Shown here: positions 24,821 through 36,600 of the stretch, one piece after another
Layout of the letters: each line of letters opens with the position of its first letter
Numbering within the stretch: the first letter of the stretch is position 1
DNA from: Berberis thunbergii
Taxonomy: Eukaryota > Streptophyta > Magnoliopsida > Ranunculales > Berberidaceae
DNA: 64,000 nucleotides
Direction of reading: 5' to 3'
NCBI GenBank assembly: GCA_003290165.1
Contig: QNQO01001163.1
Location: 1-64,000, forward strand
Notes under the pieces: generated by a model
Seen by the model: the letters and a program-made list of their open reading frames with translations, nothing else
What the model was told of the DNA's origin: nothing
Databases searched by the model: none
Position numbers and translations under genes: made by a program

Positions 24821-25528
24821 AGGGGGAAGTTTTGCGACTTCCTCACCTTGGATCCCCTTGGATATGGCAAAACTCTTGAAAAACACCCAAAGGTACATCA
24901 CCTTGGAGGAAATGATAACAACAATAAGGAAACTAAAATAGAAAAAAAAAAACCTTCAATTTCTAGAGACAGAAGGTAGGGAAAGAGGCGAGAAGACGAA
25001 AATAGAAAAAAAAAGCACAACTAGAATAGGTCGGACTCTGGCCACGCCAAGCTAGAGAAATCTTCCAACTAGGTCGTATCCAGAACCGAACCCCCCCCCC
25101 CCCCCAAACTCTAGCTTGTCCGACGTCCTTAATCCATGAAAAATTGCGAGGATCTAAAATGGCCCCTGAAATAGTGCAGATAACCCTCAAATGCGACAAC
25201 AGCAAGTATTGTTCATACCACAAGGAGGGTGCTCACGATACCAACGGTTGTAAGAGTCTAAGGTACAAGATCGAGTACTGGATTCGAAAGGGCAAGCTGA
25301 AGGAGTTCCTGGGTTCAAAAAAAGGCAAGACCAGGCCAAGAAAAAGGGAGAAGATGTCAAGGAAATCGTAAAATAGGCTTTGGGCATTATATATGTCCTT
25401 CACGGAGTCGGATCAGAAGAAGAACAATCAAACAAGTCCTAAAAGCGGACACTCCTTGAGATGCGGACACAACCCACCAGAGAGGACAACACGTGCATTA
25501 ATCACGAGTACAGAGCCCAATCCAGACC

Positions 25529-25990
25529 TTGACTTTCACAGATAAGGACATCGAAGGCGTCTGCGCACCGCACAATGACGCTATTGTAATTCCATTCTGT
25601 ATTGCGAGGTGGGATGTAAAGAGGGCCTTGGTGGACACGGGAAGCTCTCTCAACGTCCTATTCTACAACGTATTTTGCAGTATAGACCTTAAGGAAGAGA
25701 ATTTGACACGTTTCGACTCCCTACTGATTAGGTTTAACGAAGAAAAATGTTTTCTGATCGGGAAGATAAAGCTAGCAATGGTGGCAAGAGAGCCACAACT
25801 GAGGATGGTCCTGTTCCTGGACTTCATGGTGGTAAACGCACCGTCTACCTATAACCTCATCTAGGGGATGCCCTGGCTTCATCAGATGGAAGCAGTAGTC
25901 TTCACCCTTCATCAATGGAGAACCATTGCAAATAGGAGCACAACCCCACAACTGTCAGTGGTCGCGAAAGACCCTCCTACACAAGGTTTA
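25529..25990 (+). pseudogene. Gypsy retropepsin (aspartic protease)
   Basis: The open frame 25529-25864 has the order FTDKDIEGVCAPHNDAIVI, then RALVDTGSSLNVLFYNVFC, then VVNAPSTYNLI. The DTGSS is the catalytic Asp triad of the retropepsin that cuts the gag-pol polyprotein. A TAG at 25862 interrupts the conserved APSTYN.I.G.PWL stretch, which goes on as GMPWLHQMEAVVFTLH. No reverse transcriptase follows, so the polyprotein is truncated here. Confidence 0.8.
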
Positions 25991-26417
25991 CTTTTCAGTA
26001 ACCTTAATGGCGTCAACGAAACTTGACAATTCGCCAAAGGTATTTACAATCAACCAAGGGCCATGTGAATTTACTTCAGGGTCAGATCAACCTCTCTTTG
26101 CCAACGGTTAATCTATCGAATTATTTAGCTTTCTTTCAGTAGTCAATTTAGAATTTTAATTCTTAGCCTTATGTGATTTGCACTCATTTGAGAAATAAAA
26201 GAGAATTACGCAAATGCACTATATTGATTACTGGAAAGATGTTACAACGTTAGCTCAGATGACAGATACAAGGTATTACAAACTACAAGCATCCAAATTA
26301 GATGTGATGTACAATAAAGATTCGCTTAAACAGTCTGATTTCATAAGAGGACTCAGAAGTGACAGCAAAGGTTCTTAGGGTAAACAACGCTGCCCTCTAA
26401 GAGTTTCGCCATGTGAC
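25991..26417 (+). other. Non-coding part of the Gypsy element
   Basis: No pol motif is visible where reverse transcriptase would start. Confidence 0.5.
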
Positions 26418-27029
26418 TAGGGGTGGGTATGGGATGGGATAGACCTCATCCGGACATTGTCCCATCCCAAACGGGTTTGGGACAGGACGGGACGAGCATC
26501 TACTGAATTTTGGGTTGAAAATTTAACATGCAAGATTGAAAATTTTGGATTTACCAAACACACAGCTCAACTAACTTAAGTTTCCATTGTGATGGACTTA
26601 AAGGTTTTGGGTAGGGATAATCCATTGCTTGGCTAAAATTAACTGCTTCTGAAAGCTAAAAGTCATTGCTTAAATTACATAGTTGCTAATGTTTTATAAG
26701 CAAATTCTCCTCCACATTAGCCTTCTATATGATACCTTTATAATAACACAAGGAAGCTTTGTGAGTATAAAATAGTAATGTCAACAAATAAAATAGCCAT
26801 GTCAACAAATAGTTTTAATAGTTTCATACTACATAGTTCTTACTAAATATTAAAAAAATTAGTTCGGGATGGGCGGGATTGAAAATCTCCATCCCAATCC
26901 CATCCCACTCTATATCGGGACGGGACGGGATCAGGAGAATGGGATTGATTAATCCCATTATGACCCAAAAAATTGGGACGAGAATGAATGGGACAAGATC
27001 AAGATCGTAAGATGGGATGCCCACTCCTA
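26418..27029. mobile_element. hAT-like non-autonomous element inside the Gypsy element
   Basis: The left end TAGGGGTGGGTATGGGAT and right end ATGGGATGCCCACTCCTA form imperfect inverted repeats. Flanks CATGTGAC (26410-26417) and TCTGTGAC (27030-27037) match at 6 of 8 bases, consistent with an aged 8-bp hAT duplication. There is no coding capacity, and both arms are rich in GGGACGGGAC-type motifs. Confidence 0.65.
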
Positions 27030-28340
27030 TCTGTGACTTCTCTGAAGAAGATGATTTGCAAGTAAGAGCAAATGTACAAAAAGAAGTATGAAAGAGCGCA
27101 TTCATTCAATACTCTTTCAGACACACCTCGCAAGGATAACCCGAGGTGGTGCAAAATCATTAACCGGAGGCCCCATGACACACCGGCTGAAGCTACAATC
27201 AACTGACATGTTCGATCCGCCCAATCAGCCAAACTTGGGACAAGTATCAGGCTGAAACAAATGAAGTACACCCTCCCGTCGAGGGATTAAAGGGGCGTCT
27301 GGGAGTCAATGTCCCACTCCGACAGGCCATGTTCGATATCACTCCGCCGCAAAACTTCGAGTTCCAGCGTAGCACAATGTGTAGGCTAGCTGAGGGGGGA
27401 GGAAAACAATCGCTCCAAAGTTGGTTGCTGGTGTTATCTAAGAAATTATGGGGTTCAAAACACCGACAAGGCACCAGCACATAAACGACAGCTCGTCCCT
27501 TGAGGGGGAAGTCTGCACTTATTCTACAAACACGAGAAGAAATTACAAGGTCTCAATGAACCAATCTGGCACTCACCCAGAGTGGGTGACCATGCAAAAT
27601 AACAAGTCTTATCAAGCAGCGCAAATGTCAGAGCATTCGAAGACTCTAGTGGAGGAGATCTTCCTTCATCCTTTGGAAAACCCAAAGCATATTCTTTGAG
27701 TGAGAGCATCTGAAGAATGCACTATGAAGAAGATAATGCCTACAACGGTGAAGGAACGTTTTTATATAGACGAAGTGGCTCACCAAACAAGGGTGCGTCA
27801 ACATTAAATGTCAGCATTGAATACCGTATAAGAAACGAGGAGGCGACGGTTCCCAAGGAAACTGGATAGTTCAACGTTCAATCAATTAATGATGTTGCAC
27901 ACAACCTCATTAATTTCGGCGAAGTAACCGATACTCTACCATCTTCCAATCTACATCATACGCGTGGCACAATGCAATCTACGGCATACACGTGGCACCA
28001 TGATCCTGTGATGGGACCTAACTTTTTCTAATATGGGATCACCGGCTCTGCCCACTATCCGAGCGACACTCTACCATGTGCGCTGATGCAAGCAGTAGAG
28101 GCCGTAATCACACTTGACACACGGATCACACCTACATATCACCAGCTGATTTAAGGTACCGCTTTTTTAAATAACATTCATTGAAATTAGTGGAAACTAA
28201 TCCACAAAATGCAAAACCGATTTCAAAAGTAGGCTTGCATGCTCGTAACAGGCGGAGCCCCAAGCTAGCCAAGTAGGCTTAGTCGGTTTCGACTGATGAC
28301 GACGGCTTCTAGTTCACCACAACACCTCTTCGATGCGTGT
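27030..28340 (+). other. Non-coding internal part of the Gypsy element
   Basis: An 83-codon frame at 27448-27699 is not recognised. No pol motif. CACGTGGCACNATG occurs twice near 27960-28000. Confidence 0.4.
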
Positions 28341-28930
28341 GAATGTCGATGGCTTAGGAAGTGGGAGTCTAGTCAGCGCTCTCACGTCTGATGACCAATG
28401 ACTTGCCAGGGATCATCGCCCCCTCATCACCGAACCCGATCAGGTAACCCTAGTTAGTGATGACTGACGATGTAAGCTTTTTGTCAACTCCCATACCTGT
28501 AGCTCGCCGCGTGTGGGTGTAGATGGTTTGGAAGATGGAAGCCTAGTCAGTTCTGACTGATGCCGATGGTTTACCTCATCCCAAACCTGTAGCCCTCTCC
28601 GCGCGGACGTAGATGGTTTGGAAAGTGGTAGCCTAGTCAACCTCGATTGATGCCCACAGTTTGCCATAGGACCACTGCTCTTCTATAGACCATGGTCACC
28701 GAATTTTCTCATACCAGACCTGTAGTCCACTCCGCACGAGTGTAGATTGTTTGGAAGGTGGAAGCCTAGTCAGCCTCGACTGATATTGACGGCTTGTCAT
28801 GGGACCACTGCTCTTATACAGACCATGGTCACCAAATTTTCTTGTCCCAAATTTGTAGCTTATTTACGCGGGTGTAGATAGTTTGGAAGGTGGGAGCCTA
28901 GTCAATTGCAACTAATGTCGACAGCTCGCC
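28340..28930 (+). repeat. Tandem repeat block in the Gypsy element
   Basis: Five diverged copies of a unit with the core GTGTAGATGGTTTGGAAGGT, then GGAAGCCTAGTCAG, begin near 28342, 28515, 28608, 28739 and 28872 (spacing 93-173 bp). Tat-lineage elements are known to carry tandem repeats between pol and the 3' LTR that can seed satellites. Confidence 0.7.
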
Positions 28931-29609
28931 ACGGGGTAACTGCCATTTCTCAAGACAATGGTTGCTGAATTTGATTACTGCTCAAGCAGCGTTTTCACGC
29001 CCACATAGGCTGAAATCCCGTCATCAGCATTGGCCACTTGAGTTGACTCGAAAACTAATCCGCTAAGCAAGGACGAATGCTACATGGGAGACAAGTCCGA
29101 GCTTACGAAACTTGACTCGAGCCAAGCGTTCTTGCTCAACTATAGACGACAATGCATGTGTTCGACAACAATAGTTCACTCATGCCACCAACTGTAATCG
29201 ATAGTCAAATATATAACTTGAGCCTCCAACGGCTTACCTCTAGGATGAATTGTAGCTTGGGTAGAGTTACCCAATGGCAAACCGTCCGCAGAGTGTTCAC
29301 TATTAGGCATGACCACGCGATAGCAACTATGAGACCTCATGGAAGTACAAGTGATAATTTCTCGCGGCATAAACAGTAGACCACTTGACTCCCTACTAAT
29401 CCAACAAAACCAACAACAGGCAAAATGGAAAGCATACAACAGGGAGACCGAACAAAACACGGGTGCAAAGCGTACTCGTAAAGAACCTGTTTTCATTATC
29501 AGTTTAAACAAAAGGTACATATGTATGAAATTTACTCATTAGGAGGAGGTACAATTATAGGGGAACTAAACTTAATAGGAGAAGAAGTAGGAGTTGCATC
29601 TGTGCATGC
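28931..29609 (+). other. Spacer between tandem repeats and antisense ORF
   Basis: Frames at 29152-29542 are open on both strands but not recognised. Confidence 0.4.
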
Positions 29610-31965
29610 CTAAGCTTGAGCGTCATGATCTGGATCGCCTTCTTCCTCTGACAGCTCAGAGATTGCTCCAAAGTCTGCAAATGACACCTTCCTGTAATAA
29701 GAAAGGTCCCAGTCTGGATGCTCTTCTTTCATTAGCGCCAATAGTTTGAACGTCCCATGCATGATCCTGTGGAATTCAAATGTGCCTTGTGCCTTGAAAA
29801 GCCCTTCCATGCGCGCCTTTACTTTAGCAAGTTCACGCTCCAGCAGTGCCTCAGTCTGAGACTGCTCAGTAATCGGGCTACTTTTAACCGCTTTAAGTTT
29901 GTGCTGCTCCAAGAAAAGTTGGTCCCGGCTTTTCTTGTTTCCCGAGCATTGAATTCCACATCGACCTCTAACTGCTAACTCTGGACAACCCACTCAGATT
30001 CTTTCCTAGTATTCTCCTCAGCAAGAGACTGCAATTCAGAGTGCATCTTAATCGCGACTTCCTGCACAACTTCTAAATCATGGCGGACCAGGTTCAGCTC
30101 TTCTCTGGATCAATCCCTTGCCAACATCACCTCTGCTAAATCCAACTCAAGGGCTCCTAAACCTCTGGGTTTTAGCATCAGCGGCAGATTGTTCCAGCCT
30201 TCTTTCTTCAAGCTACTTTCTTAGTGATTCAATCTCGAAGAGTGCATCATAATACGACTTATGCATATTTGAGAAGACGCGCTCAATGGTGTACACCCCT
30301 TCTGGAGCCACCTCAACTTCATTCTCAGCGACGGCTACTTGGCTCAGATACGACATCCCCAACATAAGATGTTTCATCCCCTTATCCATATGCTCTTCCA
30401 GCGCATCATTTTCAAGCTTCAAAGCACGGTTCACAATCAACCTATAATGTCTACTGCACGCTTATTTTTACTGCATCCGAAGCAAATTGATTCATCCGCG
30501 CGCCCGAATGAAGCTCTTCGGATGTGGAATTACATCAATACCGCCCTTTGCAATCTTCACTGCACCTGGACCCTCATCCACCACCTTCCCCTTGTCACCA
30601 ACAGCAGACCCCCTGTTGCAAGCAAACACAGTGGAATTCGAAGGGAAAGAAAGAGATGAATTATCCATCATACCCTTCATTATCTCGATATACAGCCTAG
30701 AGTGAGATGGAAGGTAATGAGGATTGCAAGAAGGACGGTCCATGCTGCAATGGTCATTGTTAGGTGATCCACCGGCAGAGCGATTAACCTCGGGAACCAT
30801 AGGCAAATCTTTATTAGAGCCTTCCAGTAAAACAAGCCTTGATTGGTCAGTGTTAGTAGAAGCCGCCATAGCAGCCAGCATCAACTTTTTCTTCAAGGCC
30901 TCAGCCTGCTCAATACTCAGCTTTGACGCATCATCAACCTTTGCTAGCCGCAAGTGGTCCTTCTCAAAATCAAATGCTACAACGTCCGCCTCTGCGGACA
31001 GGTCAAAATCACGTTATTCCCTCAATGGAGCGGATCGTTTGGAAGCAGGCTTGACCCCATTGCGAGACCTCTACGAGCCTATGAAGGAAGCAAGCGTCTC
31101 AAAAAGGCCCTTTTACGTCTGACAGGCTACTAGTCTTAACTTTATAGGCATTCCTCTTCTTAGAAGAAGCTCTACTTTCGGATTGAACTTTCGGCACTCT
31201 AGAAATAGGGGGAGCCTCGTGCAGTGGCCAATAACCCACTACGACTAAAATAGGAAGGGCAGATAACATCCTTCGCTCTCATTCGAGGCATGTCACGAAA
31301 TGCCTTCATAATAGATTCCTCATCCGAGGAAAGAGGAGTAGTGGGAACTTCCCTACATAGAACACACGCAACAGTCAGAATGCAATCAACACAACAGAAT
31401 CAATGAAGGAAATTATACTCATGAAGTGGCCTGAACTCCTGCTCATGCAGACAACCATTGAACTCGAAGTACTTTGAATCTGAAGGAGCTAGGAAGTAGT
31501 GTTTCTACCAGAACTTGAAGTCATCCGGCAATTTCCCGAAGCAAGGTGGCGACTTCATCTTACACACGGCATGATCATTTAGTTGATGAGAAATCAGTAA
31601 CTGAATCACGCTCAGAGTCGCACGAACATCAGCGTCCTTTGGCCTGATCAATATAAGAAGAATAATCATGTACCCATTCAGTACCAACTGGGTAGGAAGG
31701 ATACCAAAGAATTTCAGAAAGCCCCAGATCTCATCTAGAACGGGAAAATGAACACCAGTTTAAAGCATGCCGCGGTGCAAACAGAAGAATCCTTTCAAAG
31801 GAAACATTGGCGTTTTATCATCACTCAGGATATAGAATGGCAGGTCTTAAAGACCCCATATGTCTTTCGAATGTCAGCCATGCTCAATTCGGAGACTGAC
31901 CCATCTTCAAAGAGCCGGAGGGCATTGGAAAAAAGCTCATCGTCAAGGTGATTTTGGTGAGCCAT
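29610..31965 (-). pseudogene. Antisense ORF of the Tat element (gypsy-type transposon domain plus coiled coil)
   Basis: Reading leftward from ATG at 31965: MAHQNHLDDELFSNALRLFE, then after several stops and frame changes FPVLDEIWGFLKFFGILPTQ and LVLNGYMIILLILIRPKDAD, then PDDFKFW. This matches the plant domain called putative gypsy-type transposon (PF04195), with its FP....FL..FGI.P.QL.PNGW core. The C-terminal part (30953 to 29610) is Lys/Glu/Ala-rich and helical, ending LSYYRKVSFADFGAISELSE. Such ORFs lie antisense between pol and the 3' LTR in Tat/Retand elements; their function is unknown. Stops and shifts make this copy dead. Confidence 0.65.
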
Positions 31966-32227
31966 AAAAAAATGAATAAGTTTTCAATTAAAAGATAAAC
32001 AGAACAGAGTCTCTAAAAATGAAGAAATGGAAGAGTCAATCTCTGTAGAAAAGGAGATATAAATAGATATTGATTTCCTGCATTTTCTCCACTGAATCGA
32101 CGCACGATTACTTAATAGTGTGCGCCGCTCAAGTAACGGGTTGGAATCAATCATCATGAGCGGTATATCTTTGCGCGGTGTGACTTAGTGAACCGATACG
32201 ATGGCTCACTAACTCGAGGGGAGCAGC
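31966..32227 (+). other. Region before the 3' LTR, includes polypurine tract
   Basis: Ends with CGAGGGGAGCAGC directly before the LTR TG. Confidence 0.6.
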
Positions 32228-32905
32228 TGATGATACACCGAAATGTCCTCTCTTCTACATCGTACACATGTCATGATGATCTCTAGGAACAACGAGCCCA
32301 AGCGTCAGTCTAGCATTGATCCGACCCAAGCGACAACAAGCCCACAAAGTGCAGTTCACCAGACGGATCTAAATTACTGCGTCCTACTAAGCTCACGCAT
32401 CTCACAACCATCCCCAAGACCCATAAGACCAATTGAGGAAAGTATCTCGGGGATTAGCTTCGTACGGGCAAGCTAGCAGTATTTTGTCTGCAACTAAGAA
32501 ACAAATACCAAATTATACATCGTAAGTGGAAACTTCCACCTATGGACAACACTTTAATTGGGAACTATCTCCCATGTATCTAGGAGCACAGGCCTAACAG
32601 ATAAACTTCCTTCTTCAAGACGACTCCTAATTAAATAAGGGTATCCAAAAATATCTTTTTCCCTAAAATATGTCACAAATGGCATAGTCGAACCCGGACT
32701 CCACCACTATAAATAAGACATGAGGTTGGTGAACAAAGGTACGCTTCAAATTCCTTATTGACACTATTAAGCCTTTCTCAAATCCTTGTCTTACTTTAGC
32801 ATCGTAGTGCCATCAGCCACCACAATGGTGGTTCGTGGCTCATGTGCATTCCTTGTGCAGGTCAGCTAGTCAAGGTCAAGTAATGAGCAAAAAGCGACTA
32901 CATCA
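32228..32905 (+). repeat. 3' LTR of the Gypsy element
   Basis: Matches the 5' LTR over its whole length, including the CACTATAAATAAGAC promoter-like site near 32705. Confidence 0.85.
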
Positions 32906-33339
32906 GGGCCATGACAACTCCATGCTAAAGTTATCTGAGCTCCTTGCTCTTTTCGCACTTCACGCCACATTTCTCACCACCAAATACAACCATGACCACC
33001 TCCAATGGTATATTGATGTTATAAAATATGTACATGAGAATTGTAGTTCACTAATTCGAATTTATAATGGTACAAAGGTGTCCATTTGAAGGGCTGCTAC
33101 AACAATCAAGATCCTAAGCCACTTGAGTTTGCAACAAGCATCTGCCATGGCCCGATACTCTTATTCGGCTGATGATCGTGAATTAGAATTTTGTTTCATT
33201 GTTTTCCATGAGATCAAGGAGTTGCTAATGAAAGTACAATAACCTGTCACAAAATGTCTTGTGATAGAACAACTGGCCCAAAAATTCGAGTCACAATAGG
33301 TTATTTTTGTCTAAGATTGCTTTGAGCTAGGTAGGGTAC
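32906..33339. other. Unassigned stretch between LTR and Copia remnant
   Basis: No coding match recognised. Probably more Copia-derived DNA, given its neighbour. Confidence 0.35.
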
Positions 33340-34313
33340 ACAGACAACAAAGCTGATGTTTGACCTACTCAATGTGAGATATATGATGCCCTACCAAGCG
33401 GCGGTACCTGGTGGGATCATGTAACAATTTTGCTTCTTTAGGCTTGAGTCTTAGTGTTTATTTAATGGGTAAGGATGAAGGACATGCTTGGAATATACCA
33501 ACATCGTCAAGTAGTTTAGTGCATATTTATGTTGTGAAATGAATATGCCTTTTCTAGATCGTGCCTCTACAATGCCCAAAAAATATTTCAGGAGCCCATA
33601 TCTTTGATACAAAAATGATGATTGAGACGTTCCTTGATGGACTGAATTGCTTAAGGGTTGTTTCATGTAATCACGATACCATCAATGTAAACCAAAATGA
33701 CAGTAAATGAGTTTTTGTTGGACCTTGAGAATAAAGAATAATCTAATATAGATCGTATAAATCTAGCTTTTCAAATGCAACAGTGAGCTTTGCAAACCAA
33801 TTGTGGCTTGATTGTTTTAGTCCATAGAGAAACTTGTAGCCGACATACTAAGTTCCCTTTGTGTCGACCAAACCAAGGAGGATGAACCATGTAAAATTTT
33901 TCATCTAGGTCACCATGGAGAAAGGTGTTTTGCACGTCAAGTTGATGTAGAGGTCAATCACGCACAGCGGCAATAACAAGTAGGCAACAAAATGTAACGA
34001 TTTTGGCAGTGGGAGAAAAATTCTCATTGTAGTCAAGTCCCTCATTTTGCATAGAGCCTTTAGTGACAACCTTGGCTTTGCGCCTCTTGACAATACAAAT
34101 AGTGTTGTATTTTACTTTGAACACCCACTTACAACCATTGGGAAGTTTGCCTGCTAGTAAAGAGGTGAGAATCCAAGTCTTATTTTTTTCAAATGTTTGT
34201 ATATTTCTTGCAATAGCTTCACACCAAAGAGGATCCGTGGAAGCTTGGGCATAGAAAGTGGGCTCAATGATTTTGGAGATGGCTGCAACAAAAGAATAGT
34301 AAATAGAAAACAA
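33340..34313 (-). pseudogene. Decayed Copia reverse transcriptase
   Basis: The minus strand reads EPTFYAQASTDPLWCEAIAR, then TWILTSLLAGKLPNGCKWVF, DYNENFSPTAKIVTFCCLLV, LHQLDVQNTFLHGDLDEKFY and FTVILVYIDGIVIT. These are, in order, the RVT_2 signatures of Copia elements. The catalytic YVDD box is changed to YIDG, so the second metal-binding Asp is lost, and there are several stops and frame changes. No LTRs could be paired with it. It is an old 5'- and 3'-truncated fragment. Confidence 0.8.
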
Positions 34314-34395
34314 ACTGTTGTAGGAAATAAAACGAGAAAGTAGATGTCGAGAACCCTTACATAGTGTAATTGCAGAGGAGGAATTGGTATGAGAA

Positions 34396-34458
34396 CACTA
34401 CACCAAAAGGCCAGTTTAGCTACGCCGAGATGGCCATGGTTCTAAACCGTTGGTTTAT
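34396..34458 (+). mobile_element. Left end of CACTA element D, first 63 bp
   Basis: Starts CACTACACCAAAAGGCCAGT and follows the A/B left-end pattern (TTTAGC.ACGCCGAG..., GGTTCTAAACCGTTGGTTTAT), then stops at TAT where element C begins. The pattern resumes at 60696, also with TAT. The right end of D was not found in the window. Confidence 0.8.
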
Positions 34459-34800
34459 CACTACACCAAAAATGCCCATTAGCAACGGTTTTAAACCGTG
34501 GGGGTAACCCATTGTCACGGCTTAGAGTCATGGGCTGTAGAGGCGTCGCTAAATCCCCAGTAACGGCTAAAAACCGTGGCAAAAATATTAGCAACGGTTT
34601 TATACTCGAGGACGGTTGATGATTTAGCCACGGTTCTAAACCGTTGCAAAAACGTTAGCCACGGTTTTAAGCTGTGGCCAGTACTAGCCACGGTTATAAG
34701 CCGTGGCAAGGTATGGACACGGTTCTTAGCCGTTGCAATAGTTATCCACGATTTTTAGCCGTGGCAATTTTTTTTGTTTTTTTTTTGGTCACGGTGTTAA
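34459..34800 (-). repeat. Right subterminal array of C
   Basis: About ten CCACGG/AAACCGT units, for example AGCCACGGTTCTAAACCGTT. They are more diverged than those of A and B. Confidence 0.8.
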
Positions 34801-35269
34801 GCCAATGCCGTTCTACTGACATTTTGACCCACTATAAGCCAATAAAGAAGTGATCAAAGTCGGGTCACATGGAACAAATATATTGATCCCACTTCATACC
34901 ATGGGACTAAATATTTTGGTACTTCTAGGTGGGAATAAGAGAAGAGTGAATCAATATCAATTTGGTTCCATTGACCATCAACTAAAGTAATTTTGATTTT
35001 CGATACAGTTTATTGATGACAAACATCATGTACAAATAAGGAAATACAAATTAAACCATCCACCTCGGATTTATTACATTGCACAACAATATCATCCTCA
35101 CTAGCCATATTACGTACAAACACATTAAACTTAAGTAAAATCACAGCTTGGTGCAGCCAAATCATCAGCTTGTTTTCTGCAAGAGAAAAAATACAGGAAT
35201 AGCTTAGTGTCAAGACTGTCAAATTGTATCATTCTGTAATGAACTTTAAGTATATGTAGAGAGAGACTG
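34801..35269 (-). other. Non-coding right part of C
   Basis: AT-rich, no exon recognised until the GST fragment. Confidence 0.5.
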
Positions 35270-35933
35270 TGTACCAAAAGGCGCATCTTTAAGATTGCAA
35301 TGATCTCCTCATGATCTACTCTTGTTTGTGTATATGCCTTGACCTTCTCCATCTCCTACATAATAGATTCAGCAATTGGTAAAAAATCGATCTTATAAGT
35401 TTATCCCTTAATAGACCTAAAAAAATATGTAAAGGAATTGATGGCACACCTCAAGCCATAATGTCAGCTTAGGCCTTCCTATTGTGTTGTCATAATTCTT
35501 TACATCCAACAATAAGCGAGCGTATCGCTGAAAGAATGGTATGTAGGCAATATCCACCTGAAGGTCACATACAAATGTTAACTCAATCATTAGACGCAAT
35601 AAGGATGAACTGAAAAAGATAAAACAGAAAATATCTAACGCAGAGGAAAAGATATATAAGTTACTAGGCTGAACTGGCCAAGGAAGAAAGGCCCATCATC
35701 GAATTTGGTGATAGCAGTTTCTAGGTGATCGAAGGTAGGATCTGACGCAGGTAAGTGATGCAAATCAGTCCTTGACCATGTATATACTTGAAGTCTATTT
35801 TAGACTAAATTTATAAAATAAAGTGTTTAGTCTTACCAGCGTTTGCATTCTGTTTTAGTGTAGCGATCACGATGGTAGTGAAGGTGTCTGTGTAGGACAA
35901 CAACTCTTCCGCAAACTCCCTTTTGATGGGATC
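35270..35933 (-). pseudogene. Captured exons of a Lambda-class glutathione S-transferase
   Basis: Four minus-strand exons with correct splice sites are 35933-35837 (DPIKREFAEELLSYTDTFTT), 35741-35665 (DPTFDHLETAITKFDDGPFF then LGQFSL), 35557-35450 (VDIAYIPFFQRYARLLLDVK then NYDNTIGRPKLTLWLE), and about 35355-35270 (EMEKVKAYTQTRVDHEEIIA). DDGPFFLGQ.SLVDIAYIPF.ERF and GRPKL..W.E are hallmarks of plant Lambda GSTs, which act as glutathione-dependent oxidoreductases. The N-terminal thioredoxin-like half with the active Cys is absent. It is in the sense direction of inverted element C. Confidence 0.85.
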
Positions 35934-36518
35934 CTAAATTGTGCAGAATAAACATGAACTAGTGAGAATGCAAGGCCTATAGCATGATCCAAGCAAAATA
36001 ATGATCCACCATACCCAAGATTACTCAAACTTTGACTTTAACAATCCTTGGATGTATTTAACAAATCAAGCAAAAGACTTCACAAAGAATAAAAATACAA
36101 GAAAACTTCTATTTTAGAATTGCCCTAATACTCAAATACAACTAAATGCTAATATGCAAATATAACCAAATACAGGCCTGAAAAGCTCTTCCTATTTCAG
36201 AAACAGAACAGTAATGAAAACCATGAGTTTTGTTTGGTCTGGCGCATTGAAGGTTCACCAATCAACATGGCAGAGGGTAATAATTCCATTGATTCCAGGC
36301 AAATAGAACTTGAGAAAGCTTAAACATGCATTTGGCTATAAATAATGTCTCCAAAACAGGCCACTAAAAAAATACTTTAAAGTCATTCTAAAGCAATAGG
36401 TTATGAAGATGAAGGCAAGCAAATTGATGTAGTGGGCAGCCTTAGACACAACTCTTTTGCGAGAAGAGCTCATATAAAACTTGATAGCTAGATATATAAA
36501 ATTTGAAAGGATTCTTAC
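35934..36518 (-). other. Spacer in C
   Basis: AT-rich intron-like DNA. Nothing recognised. Confidence 0.45.
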
Positions 36519-36600
36519 CATCTCAATTGGTAGATTCAAACCAAGTGATTTATAAGATGGCCAAAATCCAGTTGTTAAAACTGTGACTAACAAGTCAATC
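36519..36600 (-). pseudogene. Captured cullin exon
   Basis: The minus strand reads [20 protein letters not shown] then EM, before a GTAAGA donor. [20 protein letters not shown] is the cullin-homology segment of CUL1-type scaffolds of SCF ubiquitin ligases. Only one exon is seen. A partial duplicate of its 5' edge (GTTGTTAAAACTGTGAC) lies 42 bp upstream at 36613. Confidence 0.85.

Larger units (their letters stand above)
23212..32905 (+). mobile_element. Gypsy/Tat-type LTR retrotransposon, pol-less, with antisense ORF
   Basis: Two direct LTRs of about 670 bp (23212-23879, 32228-32905) both start TGATGATACACCGAAA and end with CATCA. Just inside the 5' LTR is TTTGGCGTCGTCCATGGGGA, a Gypsy-type primer site. 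Just before the 3' LTR is the purine tract GAGGGGAGCAGC. A decayed gag (24400-24820) and retropepsin (25529-25990) lie on the plus strand. I see no reverse transcriptase, RNase H or integrase. An antisense ORF (29610-31965) and tandem repeats (28340-28930) are traits known from the Tat/Retand lineage. A clear 5-bp target duplication was not found (AGGGT versus GGGCC). Confidence 0.85.

Noticed and set aside
34576..34758. ORFs in the repeat array of C
   Set aside because: Translations of the palindromic subterminal repeat.
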